From Panorpa germanica (taxonomy: Eukaryota; Arthropoda; Insecta; Mecoptera; Panorpidae), in NCBI GenBank assembly GCA_963678705.1, contig OY783203.1, forward strand, positions 24,906,535-24,970,534: a stretch of DNA of 64,000 bases, given 5' to 3'. Position 1 is the stretch's first letter. Each line of letters starts with the position of its first letter. Of the stretch, positions 35,581 through 47,810 are shown piece by piece. The position numbers and the translations under genes were made by a program. The notes under the pieces were generated by a model that worked only from the letters and a program-made list of their open reading frames with translations, had not been told where the DNA came from and searched no databases.

Positions 35581-36173
35581 CCGTGTGCAGACGGCCTTAG
35601 CCACTTATGACTTTTTAGTCATGATCAGCTCATTTCTATTACCAACGATTTGAGGTTTTTGACAAATCATCTTTTTGAGCGGCATAAACCGCAAAACCGA
35701 TGGGATAAGTATACCGAGATAAAAGATAGATATAAGATAGTATATAGTAAAAGATAGTTCATATCAAATATTTTTCAATAATATAAATAATTAGTATTCG
35801 TATATATGTTAAATGCATTGGTTTCTTCCATGCTTTTAATTCATATTCTGCACATTTAATTCTTCATTGAATTTAATTTCTTAGTTATTTACAAAAGAGT
35901 CTGCGGTTACTTTAGAGAGCCGAATCGTACCGGGGGCCCTAGTGTGTGGAGACCCCTGGCATACAGGATTACTAAGTTAAAATGTAATGCCTAGATCCCA
36001 CTACCCCAGTAAACATTTTGGAGCATTTTAGAGTCACTTTGACATAATATTGGAAATACGTATGATTTTTTTGTCATGAAAGAGTTCATTTATAGTTCAG
36101 TTTCTCACAATCGTTCATATGAAATATATATAATAGTTATATATTCTTATATCGTTTGTTATATAGTTATATG
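35581..36173. other. Intergenic stretch
   Basis: Contains a short GTGTGCAGACGGCC motif at about 35582, repeated in variant form near 37360. No gene. Confidence 0.35.
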
Positions 36174-36175
36174 TA

Positions 36176-37255
36176 CAGGGTGTCCTGTCTCCGACTACCG
36201 TTGCTTTAAGGACGTGTTATACACGTAATTTTCTCCATCTCTCCTCCTGTATGAATGAGCGCCTTTTTAAATTTAATTTTTTATTTTAGGTGACTCTTCC
36301 AAAAAATATCGATTTCTCTGGATTTCAAGGTCCTACGAATATGAAAAGAATTGTATTTGGGAGGTAATTATACCACTTATCAAGTAATAAAATCATTGTA
36401 TAAACTTTCAAATTGAAAATGTCATAAAAAAAATGATTTATACGATTATTAGTTCAAAATTTGTATGTTTTATTTAATTTTTTTTACATATCTCAAGAAT
36501 TGGCACATTGATGTACATTAGTTTTACAATTTTTGCTTCATCACCTCCCATAAAAAATAATCTAGCGGTTTCAAGGTTGGAGCGTGCGTTGGCTAAGCTA
36601 TGTGCTCACCACGTCCTATCCAGGGCGGATAATTTGCATCTAAATGTGCTCTCTTCACGAGCTGAATAGAATCTTATCTGTGACTTCTGCATTGATAGTA
36701 TTTTTTACCTGAGCCTACAGACTGGATCTTCTTTCCTACTCTGTCACTATCCAAACAAATCGTAACATTTTACAGCCTACTCACACATACGAACCTATTC
36801 AATGTAGCAAGTAGCTACTAACTGATATTGGGCACTCGTGTAAGGGTCATATTCAAACTTCAATAACTTTCGAATTATGCAACTCAGAGCAATGATTTTG
36901 GTGTCATTTTGTAGATAATATCTCTGTATATCAGAACATTGTTAAAATAATGTACATCAATCTGCCAATTTTTGAGATATATGAAAAGAACTTAAAGAAA
37001 CAGACAAATTTAGGACTAAAAATCGTATAAATCATTTTTTTTATGACATTTTCAATTTGAAAGATTATAAAATGATTTTATTACTTGATAAGTGGTATAA
37101 TTACCTTCCAAATACATTTTTTTCATATCCGTTTGACCTTTAAATTAAGGAGGAGAGATGGACCCCCATGACCCCCACATGTTGATGTTTTTGTCGATCA
37201 AATTACGTGTAGAACACGTCCTTAAAGGAACGGTAGTCGGAGACAGGACACCCTG
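36176..37255. mobile_element. Foldback element with CAGGGTGTCC ends, F1
   Basis: 1080 bp, beginning CAGGGTGTCCTGTCTCCGAC and ending in its reverse complement, flanked by TA on both sides (36174-36175 and 37256-37257). The first about 53 bases of the arms are nearly identical. Inverted similarity continues further in (for example AATTATACCACTTATCAAGT against its complement near 37085), so the arms reach about 350 bases. No transposase. The TA flank and terminal sequence suggest the Tc1/mariner group. Confidence 0.8.
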
Positions 37256-37257
37256 TA

Positions 37258-38041
37258 TATAGATTATAGTATCTTTGTATAGCCCGTCCATGCACCGGTA
37301 ATGTATGTTCCTATGCTGCAAAACTCCGAATTAAAACTCGTTCCGTCCGAGTTAAAACACGTCCCGTATGCAGCGGCCTTTAAGTCCACGGCCACGTGTG
37401 TCACGGTGCTTCAATAACATTCATGCGTTAATAATGAATCACGAATAACGAAACACAATATAAGTATTCAGCAGTGAATTAAGGTCTTGAAATTCTTTTT
37501 AATTACTCACACTTTATTGCTGTAGATGCAGATTTATTTTGATATTGTAATAATTCCTTTTATTAAGTTTGATAAGCGTATTAAAACTTTTTGAGATTCA
37601 AGCCTTTACATTCGGTAACTCACAATGCTTTTTCACGCGACTAAATATTCGTTTACAAACATTCTTTTGTTTTCGTAAATCAGATTACATGATTCATAAA
37701 TGAAAATGTTTCAATTGAAATTATAAAGTTAAAAGTTTTGTTAGTGTTAGCGATTTGAACATTTAAGAAAATGTTTGAAACTGGTCATGTTTTAAAACAT
37801 TATTTAGATCGTAAAAGTCGTAGTCACAGAAACATTAAACATTATCGATATTACATAGATAGTCACATAAAAACATTATCGAAATTATTATTTAAAATGT
37901 GAATTTTGAAATGAACTCCTCTCGAGTTGAATGTAGCAACAGTGATTTCATATTGCTACGAAATAAGCGCGGTTATTTGATTATGTCGGAAACTGAACGA
38001 AATCAACATGCACGGCATGCACGGAAGCCTTAGAGCATATA
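37258..38041. other. Intergenic stretch
   Basis: No gene. Degenerate words related to repeat X and to the GCAGCGGCC motif occur near 37300-37390 and 38010-38035. Confidence 0.35.
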
Positions 38042-38043
38042 TA

Positions 38044-38754
38044 CAGGGTGTCCCAATATTCAACAATAAGCGGGCACCAGAGGGTGGTCCTGCTCATGAC
38101 TACGCGAGAAAAGAAGAAAAAAAGAAATTATCTCATTTTGTTTAGAAATTAGAAAAAAAAATGAAAAAATTTCGAAAATTGAAACACCTTAAGATGTTTT
38201 TAACTACCATGACCACAATTTTTCAAATATTTCGAATTTTTTGTATCGACAATCTAAATAGCACTGCTATCCTCCACAACCATTGATCCCAGAATGCTAG
38301 TAGTTTTTACACAAAAATCAATCGAAATTAGGTTTTTCCCTAAATTTTTTATACATTTTTACTTTCTGTTCACTTTAACTCATCGTGGTGTAAAAAAAAG
38401 TATAAACACTACTATGGCAAGTTTTTTTTAAAATTTGCGAAACTCTTCAGGATTCCAAAATAGTATAATACTTCAGGAAAACTAGCAATAAAAAAAAATT
38501 ATGCATCTATTTCGTTGTGATGGAGCAGAGCTATTTAGATTGCCGATACAAAAAGAAAATCAGAAATATTTGAAAAATTGTGGTCATGGTAGTTAAAAAC
38601 ATCTTAAGGTGTTTCAATTTTCGAAATTTTTTAATTTTTTTTTTCTAATTTCTAAACAAAATGAGATAATTTCTTTTTTTCTTTTTTTCCTCGTGTAGTC
38701 ATGAGCAGGACCACCCTCTGGTGCCCGCTTTTCGTTGAATTTTGGGACACCCTG
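38044..38754. mobile_element. Foldback element with CAGGGTGTCC ends, F2
   Basis: 711 bp with ends CAGGGTGTCCCAA and TTGGGACACCCTG and TA flanks. The arms, about 180 bases each, mirror one another (AGAGGGTGGTCCTGCTCATG against CATGAGCAGGACCACCCTCT; GATGTTTTTAACTACCATGA against its complement). It shares only the terminal 10 bases with F1, so it is a different family using similar ends. Confidence 0.8.
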
Positions 38755-38756
38755 TA

Positions 38757-39242
38757 TATGGAGTGTGAACAGCCTATGTTTCCTACAGATTAAAAGTGTG
38801 GCCAGAATGTGTGCGAGAGAGAAAGATTATATTCCTATTTATTCTCTATGCGCATGCGTCGAAAGTGGCAGCTGTATAGATTTAGTAAATATTAATATTT
38901 TATTATGATATAATAAATAATATATATGTAAAGAAATTATATTTCTTTGTCGGTAAAACAGTGACCGTTCAGTGAAAACATATACTCATGAACGCCATAG
39001 ATATCGCTGTAGGGATAACGAACAGAACTCACATTTTTAGTTATATTTATATATAGTTTATTTATATCTATACATATCTACATCAATATAATATCATATT
39101 TAACAACTGTCACGTATTTTAACGCCGTATACATGCCTTGACAACTGTTACTTTCGACACATGCGCATAGAGAACAAATAGGAATATATACCTTTCTCTA
39201 TCGCACACATTTTGGACACACCTTCAGGTCCAGCATTCACTC

Positions 39243-39246
<4 letters not shown>
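38757..39246. mobile_element. Inverted-repeat element F3
   Basis: The left block (AATGTGTGCGAGAGAGAAAG, then CTATGCGCATGCGTCGAAAG) is mirrored on the right (CTTTCGACACATGCGCATAG, then CTTTCTCTATCGCACACATT). Arms are about 130 bases with mismatches. It abuts F2 on the left and a TA microsatellite on the right. Confidence 0.7.

Positions 39247-39309
<63 letters not shown>
39245..39309. repeat. (TA)n microsatellite
   Basis: About 32 uninterrupted TA units directly after the right end of F3. Confidence 0.95.
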
Positions 39310-39311
<2 letters not shown>

Positions 39312-40038
39312 TCTAAGTGTAATACTCAGCGTAGTTGTCCGTTCAATTCTGTATTACTATGGATGTGCGTGTACAAATATCTTATGATGTAATGAAGCTA
39401 TTAGGCCGTGTGTCAGAGCAGTAAGACTGTATTGCAACAAAAGATTTCAACTGGGACTAACTAAACCCTTTTGTTATTTTTATTCGGGCTATCAGTGAAT
39501 GACTTATCAAAAGTTACGGGACTCTATTTTCAATACTGAGACCTATCACCGACGACCTCCTACTATGTTGACAATTTAAATTATAATGTCGTGACCTCAT
39601 ATTCGGATTGTTTTCATTTTCGTTCCATGTTTTGTTGCGATTATAGTGAAATTAACCTAAGACAAATCGACTTGGTAACACCGGATACCGGCTCTGATAA
39701 CCCACTTTATTAATGCGTAGTACAATTTTATTAAATGTAGGTGCACAAGAGCCTCCCACACAGATTGCATGACTCCATCAAGGTGAAGAGGAGCGGGGAC
39801 AGCTGTGTACATTGCATCCGTTGCTAAGGCGACAGTGGGAAGAGTGAGTGAAGAAGATTGCTCCCGCGGATCCCCGATCCCCCGATCAGCCGCCCTCACC
39901 AGCAGGTAATAAAGTAGAATAAATATTTTGTGCGGAATGGTAGAAGAGATCAAATGTCATATTCGCATTCATAATTAAATTAAATACTAGTATTCACGAT
40001 GGACCAAAAATGAATTTCAATTTACATATACTTTAATA
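39310..40038. other. Intergenic stretch
   Basis: No gene supported. The minus-strand frame at 39657-39953 lacks family resemblance. A TATTAATGCGTAGTACAATT scrap near 39709 resembles the right end of MITE family M. Confidence 0.35.
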
Positions 40039-40385
40039 GTCCAAGATCACAGAGCCACCAGACATCACTTATTTTCTGATGAACAAAATGTGTAAGATTG
40101 AGTAGTGTTAGTATGTAAAATGATCGTATGCCTAGCTGCTAGATTGACCAGGCAGCCATTTTCCAGGTATCAGGTAATCAAGGTACGAAAAATAGCTATC
40201 AGCCATCACAAAATAGGTGAGATTAGCAGCGATTTTTCGTACCTTGATTACCTGATACCTGGAAAATGGCCGCCTGATCAAGCTAGCCAGGTAGGCATAT
40301 GATTATTGAATACTAATACTACTCAATCTTACACATTTTGTTCATCAGAAAATAAGTGTTGTCTGGTGGCTCTGGGATCTCGCTC
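40039..40385. mobile_element. Near-palindromic element F4
   Basis: About 347 bp that folds almost completely on itself. CAGAGCCACCAGACA at the left is mirrored by TGTCTGGTGGCTCTG at the right. ATTTTCTGATGAACAAAATG is mirrored by its complement, and CCAGGTATCAGGTAATCAAG by CTTGATTACCTGATACCTGG. The central loop is about 45 bases. Any reading frame here is a by-product of the palindrome. Confidence 0.85.
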
Positions 40386-40883
40386 TATAAGGAATTGAGA
40401 CGACACAATGGGCGAGAATATTGATACGTGACGCTAGACTCCTGTGCCTTCGGGTTAGATCCCTGGACCAGATTTCTTTTTTCTGGGTTTGCTTGTTATC
40501 AAATTAAATTGATTATGTTTATACATAATCGTAAACTTGTTAGGGAGCGGTGTAGTTCACATATATGAGGCCACAACACTATAAATACTGCCAACATAAT
40601 AGGAGGTCGACGGTGATAGGACTTAGCATCGTTAATTAAATTAAATCAAAGAAATAGATATTAAAGAATTGAAGTGTTTTCCAATAAAATGAGACAAATC
40701 ATGCTGAAAAGCGTTTCTTTAAAGGATTCTATAATGTATTTTCAACTGTAACAAAACCTCCTTGGTATATGAAGTGTAAGCCTCATTTTTCTAATCAAAT
40801 ATAATATATAGACCATAACATATGTATTAGCTAAGAATATAGCAAAACTGTGTAATCTTTTTCGAAACGCTAACTTTTAAGTA
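40386..40883. repeat. Dispersed repeat, second copy, and flank
   Basis: About 40498-40660 matches 15659-15822 with many substitutions. The rest has no gene. Confidence 0.5.
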
Positions 40884-40887
40884 TTAA

Positions 40888-43800
40888 TGAGGTATAAGAC
40901 CTTAACGTAAATGAAACTTAACGTTAAAATTGGCCTCAAAATTTTAGAGACCTATGGTTCATAGTTTTTTTTTTATACATGATTAATTAAAAATAATCAA
41001 TCTCCATTCAAATCATAAGTTTCTGCTCAATTTCACCACATAATATAACTTTAAACCATAAAAAAATAGTGACATTTTACAAAATTTCATATATATATAT
41101 ATCTCATTATAATTCATATAATTAAATGTAAATGTAATGTTTATTGTATTCATATAATAAATTTTTGGATTTTATATTTTTAGATAATTCAACAGGCTAG
41201 TGATAACTCTTTTTGACTTAGACGCTGTTTTCATTTCATTGTAACTTATGTCAGCTTCTACTAACTTCCTTTACTAGCTTTTTTTTTTATTTTACAACAT
41301 ACATAATTTACAATCTGTCCTCGAAGAACATTAATCAAATTTTGGGAATATATATAAATATGACATGCGAGCTTGCCATCCATCGATGACACACCCTTTG
41401 ACTTAACCTATTACATTAATATTAAGTACATTTGGGACCTATTCTACACCATATTTGGTAGGTCCATTGGATTTTTACGTTTCAGTCGTCTAACCGGTTT
41501 ATGCTGGAAAAGTTGGACAGCTGATTCATTTGGATGAACTTCTAATCTTTGTACGTACTTCTTGCTGATATCCTTAATTTCACTTCTTATGTATGGAACC
41601 CCAAGATCTTGATGTGTTAACCAGTTTGTAACGAATCGCGGCACGTTAAGGATTTGCTTTAGCAGTTTATTTTGAAAACCTTTGTAGGATTTCTATATTA
41701 GAATTGCTGGCACTGCCCCATAACTCTATACCATATGTCCATATTGGCTTCAATATGACCTTGTATAACAGTAGTTTATTGCTGGTTGATAACTGAGACT
41801 TCCAGCCCAGGAGCCACTCCTTTTACCTTCTAACTGCAACCATTTCTTCCAGATATGCGTTCTCCATGTTAAGCGTCTGTTCAAGTGGATACCTAAGTAT
41901 TTTACTGTCTCTGCCTGTGGAAGTTGTAAATTATTTAGTGTGCCTGGGGGCAGGAATTCTTCCTTAGTGTGAAAGTTACGTGAACTGATTTAGTTTCGTT
42001 TACTTTTATCCTCCAATCTTTTAACCAATTCTGAATCTGTAGTAGATATTTCTGCAGCTTTGCGGAAGCAATGACGGAGTCTTCATGAAGTGCCAGAATT
42101 GCGGTATCATCAGCGTAGGTTGCTACAGTTGTTTCACGCATGGTAAGAAGGTCAGAAGTAAATAATAAATATAGTACTTGTCCGAGAACACTACCTTGGG
42201 GAACGCCCGATTCAATATCACGTATCGTTGATTTTTCATTCTGATCATTCCAACTAATATACAATTATTTAATGGAATTAATGCATTTTCTGCATTTTGA
42301 ATATTAACAATGAAATCATTTCAAGTAATTTTACTTTCAATGATCTGATCAGTAGTTACTTTAAGATTTTCACAGATTTTCGCTAACATTAAAACATTTC
42401 ACACAGCATCGCCAATTGTTAAACTGTCTCCATTTCCAATTAAGACTCCTAACTCCATTTTTAAATCTATTAATATAGTACTATTCAATCATTCAATCAT
42501 TTTAATATGATACGAACTGCAAAAAAAGCTCCATAAATTTCGCACTTCCAATAAAATTAAGTCTGCAGTCATGGTCGGATTATGGATGACCAAGTGAACA
42601 TTTTCTACAGCTGCGATTTGTAATGAAATAATCAATAGGTTTTCCAGTTGCTCTGCCTAAAAATGCACCGTAACCATTTTTGCTGTCATATGTACGTCCA
42701 CATCCTTTGGTACTGTAACCCATATCATATAATGCAGCAACACGTACAACACCATCATACGTTTACTTTGAATTTTCAACATCGATTGACCCCTCACAAT
42801 AATTGTTTTCAACAAAATTATCAATATCAACCGAACATGGTTTCTTCATTGTTGTTCAATGCTGCTTTTATTGCAGGCTCTGTCAGTCCTGTGTTTAATT
42901 CAGGCAGAATGAATTTGGACGGTGCACTTTGTGGTCTGTAAAATTTACTTTTAAATGAACAATTAAACAGAATGAAAATATTCATGTCTAAAATATTTAA
43001 ATACTAATTTTCAATCGATTGCCAATTTTAAAGATGAAAGAATTGAATTTATAATGCTTACAGCAGTTGAATTTTATCAGAATTTTGAATTGTCATTCAC
43101 GACAACTATCCTTCGCCACCTCCTCAATAGCTGTTCCTATTTCAAATTCATATTTTTTTTAAGTTTTTCCATTCCATTATTCAGTGAGGCTAAAAGGTTG
43201 CTTACGTGTGTTGATCCCATCCCAGCATGTAGCGCATCTAAGAAAATAGTACATATAAATTACATACACAATACATATATATAATTATTTCTAATGTCTA
43301 ATTTATTTGCCAATGACAAATCTGGAATTGACGTCAAAGCGTCTTCTTTTTGTAGTAGAATCAGCCACTTTATGCTGTTTGTCAGTTGGCACAAGATTAT
43401 TTATATTGCACAAAATGTGAAAAATTGAACCCAAGCTTTGCCGTTCTTCTGATGTAATATATTCTAAATCCAATAATCTAATACATTTCATGTGTATAGC
43501 CAAATGATTTATTTTTATTAATCTCTTTCCCTGTACGATATTACACATAGCAGAAATTAGGTTATATATTTCTTTTCTTTTTATCTTATTTATTCTAAGC
43601 GACTCGTTGGTTAATTTTTTTTTCAGTAACTCTTTTGCCTTTCCAAAAATAACGTTTTATTTCTTCACTAATTTTTATTGCACTCAAACAGTAAATAATA
43701 TTTTAAATATTTGTAAACAGTAAATAATATTTAATATATTCATAAATATTATATAAAATATAACAATTTAGCTGTCAAAGGTCCAAATCACGCTTGCGTA

Positions 43801-44061
43801 ACATGTACACACGTAATTACAGCGTTGCCAAATTTATTGTCACTTGTTCAAAATATTTAATTTGAATTTAAATGGAATTAATATAAATTTGATATTAATT
43901 ACAGGTAATTTTTTATTGATAAAATTATTATATGCATAAAAAAGCATTTTAACAGACAAAAATCCATTTGATTAGGAATTGAAAAATTTATTTTCAAAGG
44001 TACTATTTTATATTTCGTATTACCGAGAGACAAACTTTCTGACGGTACGTCCTGTACCTCC
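40888..44061 (-). mobile_element. TTAA-flanked DNA transposon relic (Kolobok/Mutator-like transposase)
   Basis: The left end (TGAGGTATAAGACC) and right end (GGACGTACCGTC in reverse) match the two ends of the short element at 34216-34970, and TTAA flanks it on both sides (40884-40887 and 44062-44065). On the minus strand, decayed transposase pieces appear in order. They are the open segment at 43548-43303, then DALHAGMGSTHVSNLLASLN near 43230-43165, then LYDMGYSTKGCGRTYDSKNG with RSCRKCSLGHP near 42755-42600. The last block is the hallmark of the arthropod family annotated as Mutator-like transposase. The TTAA flank fits Kolobok better than classic Mutator, and the choice is inference. A LINE is inserted at about 41279-42262. 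Dead copy. Confidence 0.7.
41279..42264 (-). mobile_element. Jockey-like LINE fragment inside the TTAA element
   Basis: The minus-strand segment 42264-41935 reads through reverse-transcriptase motifs GVPQGSVLGQVLYLLFTSDL and YADDTAIL, the catalytic box. It continues, with stops, into the thumb and C-terminal region (WLKDWRIKVNETKS; later WTLKPIWTYG-like sequence), down to 41444. The T-rich run at 41280-41292 is the poly(A) tail in reverse. The 5' half is missing. Confidence 0.75.
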
Positions 44062-44323
44062 TTAAGACTTACAACTTTTAAATTATTTGAAAAGGAATTG
44101 AAACTATACTTTTTCGAACATAATACGTGTATACATTTTTAAAGTTAATTTTCTATTTGAGTATCACATAATTTTAATCATAGTACCCTTGTTTTGTAAA
44201 CAACATTCTTTTGTTTTACATTTAATTTCATACTTCAATCCCTTCAATCACCAATAGCCCAAATTACTCACATCAATTCAATTTTTCAAAATTTTCAGTA
44301 CCGTAAAAAATCGTTTAAAAAAA
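44062..44323. other. Upstream of the cysteine-repeat gene
   Basis: Non-coding, AT-rich. Probable 5' UTR just before 44324; no clear TATA box. Confidence 0.35.
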
Positions 44324-46046
44324 ATGTCAAATGAAAATCCAAACAGAACACTTTTTAAGAAGCGGCAAGAGCTCGATAGACAAATGCAACATCGACACTA
44401 TTATGGGTCAACCGATCCGTCCAATATACCCTCAACTTCTGCTAATGGCGTTTATAGCGGAGCTACTTCTAACAGGGTGATATGTAACTGCGGGCAGAGG
44501 AATTGCTGGAACTGCAACAGAGAAAGACCAATAGATCCAATTGTCTCAAACAGAATACTTTATAAAAAGCGGCAAGAGCTCAATAGGCAAATGCAACATA
44601 GACACTATTATAGGTCAACCGATCCGTCCAATATAACCTCAACTTCTGCTAATGGCGTTTACAGTGGAACAACTTCTAACGGGGCGATATGTAACTGTGG
44701 GCAGAGGAATTGCTGGAAGTGCAACAGAGAACGACCAATAGATCCAATTGTCTCAAACAGAACACTTTTTAAAAAGCGACAAGAGCTAAATAGACAAGCG
44801 CAACATCGATACTATTATCCGTCCAATTTAACCTCAACTTCTGCTCATGGTGTTTATAGTAGTGGAGCTACTTCTAACGAGGCCATATGTAACTGCGGTC
44901 AGAGGAATTGCTGGAAGTGCAACAGAGAAAGACCAATAGATCCAATTGTCTACTCAGCTACAAGAAATGTACTGGAACGAGCTGTTCAACGGAAGCGAAA
45001 AGCAGAGAGACATGTTCCTGTTGTAACCAAAAAGACTAAATCAACTTCTATGTCGAGTATACACTCATACACATCAGCACGAAGAACAGCAGAAGCTATG
45101 TACGATACCGATGAAAATTCCGATGATTGGGAGACAGTAGTGTCTGAAAGGTATATTTCCTTATGAAAACACAAAACTTAATAAATATTATTTTAATGTA
45201 CTTATTGCTAACTGTAAATTTGTTTTTAGTTTTGCGACAAAGCGTTCAAAAGTTAGGTCAAAGCCGAGAGCAGCAAAACGTAAAAGACAATCCAAAACAA
45301 GCTCTTCAAGCAGAAGTGGTAATAGAACACCGCGATCCTCAATGTCGACACCACGGTCTGGGAGAAGTAGAAGTCGTCCTAAGAGGAATCGTGATCTAAA
45401 GATAAAAGTAAGTAGTAATAAAAAAATGAAACGAGTACCACTAGTACCACTGATCAAAGAGGTGCCTAAAAAGAAAGTACTTCAGAAGGCAAAGAGAAAA
45501 CAGCAAAGTCTACCACGAAGCGAAGAGGCAAAGCCTAACAAACCGACAATAGATACTCAAAATAATGTCGATACAAAAACAATTCAAACTAGTACTGCTC
45601 ATCTGATGGATAAAGGTACATCAGTACCAGTTATTGTAGAAGATAAGCCAATCACCAATGAACCAATGAGTAATTCTCGAGCTCCGAGCATACAGAAGCA
45701 ATCGGTGGAAAACGTGACCGATCCAATTGCAACAGAATCACATCCACAAGAAAATGATGTTGCAACGACATTGACTGACACAAGTCTTGCGTTAAAAACC
45801 GAAAAACCCGAAGATGAATCTAAATGCCCAGATACCAATTCAACGGCACCTAGTACAAGTACTAATAACGTCTGCTCATCGACCGGGGAATCCTCAGGAA
45901 CTCCTCAGCCAATGAAACCACAAGAGGTGTGCATTCATATTGGTTCTCTTATTATCACAATAGACCCTCAGATAGCACAGTCTTTGATTGGTCAAGCGAC
46001 GAAGGCCGAGCCACAATCAAATTCACCAGTTTGTCCAAAAAAATAG
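44324..46046 (+). CDS. Orphan protein with three tandem cysteine repeats
   Basis: I do not recognise this family. Two exons, 44324-45150 and 45230-46046, join in phase 2 (AG/GTATAT donor, TTTTTAG acceptor) to 547 residues. Residues 8-76, 77-145 and 146-211 are three tandem repeats. Each begins with a basic RTLFKKRQEL-like helix, then an RHYY patch, a Ser/Thr linker, and a knot of form C-x-C-x4-C-x2-C (CNCGQRNCWKC) followed by NRERPIDPIV. The four cysteines could bind a metal ion, but no known finger fits. After them comes a basic stretch (RKRKAERH) and an Asp/Glu patch. Exon 2 opens with a Lys/Arg/Ser-rich segment resembling a nuclear or RNA-binding tail. A long Pro/Thr/Ser-rich part follows, and near the C-terminus a hydrophobic EVCIHIGSLIITIDPQIAQS patch. 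No signal peptide. AATAAA lies at about 46112. Both exons are open, so it is probably a functional gene. Confidence 0.75.
44345..44956 (+). repeat. Coding tandem repeat, three units of about 207 bp
   Basis: Units start at 44345, 44552 and 44759. Units 1 and 2 are 207 bp. Unit 3 is shorter because of small in-frame deletions in the linker. The cysteine part is the best conserved at the DNA level. Confidence 0.9.
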
Positions 46047-46841
46047 TATATATGTGTAATAATATATTTATCACCATAACTTTTAAATTATTATTGTCCA
46101 AAAATTGAAACTAATAAATTTATTTTATTTAAAAAAAAATACACACTTTATGTTTTTCAAATACTTAATTTATGAATTTACTCGTATCCGTAAAGCTATT
46201 ATTAATTAAACAAAAATGAGCAACGAATTGTTCATTATTGTGTTTTAAGGTTCGCTTTTCGCAGCAACTTCATATCTTCTTGGCTTCTATTTTTCTTATT
46301 TTAATTATTTCTATACAATACATAATAAAACGTTTATTATGCAACGCTGAAGTTCACACACGAATCTATGAGGTCTTGAAAATATAAAATAGAAATAAAT
46401 AAGTTTTTATTTATTTAAAGGAGAAATATTATTTGTTATAGGTATAGTTTAATAATGAAGATGACAGGCACCTAAATATTATTTATACATTTTTTAAGCA
46501 TAGTATATCGAGCAAACACGTTCATTCATGTAGTACTTTGGTTTAAACAAAAAAAAACCACTTTGCAGCTACAAATTTTGTAACTTTATATTTAGTAATA
46601 TGTCCAGTAGTATGACCAGTAGAAAAGAGTATCGAGATTGAAGATGTTCAATTCATTTTCTGCGGTTGATTGTTATCAAGTTTAACTCTACTTAATAATA
46701 CTTATTTTCGGTATAGTTATTTCATCAAATTATGATTATAAATTACATGTCCATTCTATTTATTGATAATTTGTGACAATTTCCAGCCCCACCCTGAACC
46801 TTTTCAGCCCTGCATATTACACTTTTACATTTAATAACAAA
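46047..46841. other. Intergenic stretch
   Basis: 3' flank of the cysteine-repeat gene, AT-rich, no gene seen. Confidence 0.4.
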
Positions 46842-47524
46842 TCATAATGTTCCAGGTGTACTCTTTATATGTTTGGTACTGAATTTTGTATGGTAGCTCG
46901 AAAACGGCTCCAGTGAAGTTTTTGAAAATTTCGTATTTCGTAGAGAAAAAAATACTAAGACTTTTGGCGTCTCCGGATTTTCTCCTGAATTTTCTGGAAA
47001 CCCGTAATTTAGGAAAAACGTGGGCCTTTTTTGTTGTATAAATTTGTTTTTGTAAAAGAGAGAAAGGTGAAATTTTGCATGTGTATTACGTTATTTAATG
47101 CGAACATATTTCAAAACTTAGAAATTCAAAATTTCATAAAAGAGGCGCCGCGAAAATTAGGGAACTCGGTAGGAAACTTTGGAGAAAGCTCAAATTTTGG
47201 ATTGTGTAACAATTGAATATCATATTAAAAAAAAAAATTAAAACTCAAAAATTTTATTTGGGGGCACGGGGGCGATTTTTGCCAATGGTAAAAATTGTGG
47301 TAGAAAGTTGAAATTTTGCATATGTGCTAACTTTGGTACCTAATTCACAAATCGAAAAAAATATATTTTTTCAGTCAGTTTATATGAAATATTATTAATT
47401 TTTATATGTAAAATTAATATAGAACGAGTTAAATATTTCAATTGAAAAACGGAACAAAAATTTGAAATGAAATTCAATTCTCATACAAAAGAGAGTCATC
47501 GCTTGCAACGGGGGTAAACTCTAG
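46842..47524 (+). mobile_element. Helitron-like non-autonomous element, copy 3
   Basis: Starts TCATAATGTTCC after a host A and ends CTAG before a host T at 47525. The 3' hairpin has decayed (ATCGCTTGCAACG). Body shared with copies 1, 2 and 4. Confidence 0.72.
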
Positions 47525-47810
47525 TTTACATTATATTCGTATTATCTGAAATGTTTAACGTTTAAGATATAACTGGGTACATACTACATTCTTAATCTCT
47601 TATATTTTAATGGTTCAAACTTATCAGTGCAAATACCAATTAGCTATTGCAAATACCTATTATCATAATTAAATCTCTGAATTGAAATATAAGATTTTAC
47701 AGACTTTCTTGCGCCTGAACATCTGCAACCTATCTTACGACTTCATACAAAACGATTTGTATAGCAGGCTGTGGGATCTTTCATGATTTGGTAAACATAT
47801 ATATCTACTC
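47525..47810. other. Intergenic stretch
   Basis: Short AT-rich spacer, nothing seen. Confidence 0.35.

Noticed and set aside
39657..39953. 98-codon minus-strand frame
   Set aside because: No family resemblance, and it overlaps repeat-like scraps; probably chance.
40105..40302. Plus-strand 65-codon frame
   Set aside because: It lies across the loop of palindromic element F4 and is explained by it.
44986..45457. Minus-strand frames under the cysteine-repeat gene
   Set aside because: They overlap the supported exons and have the composition of antisense shadows.
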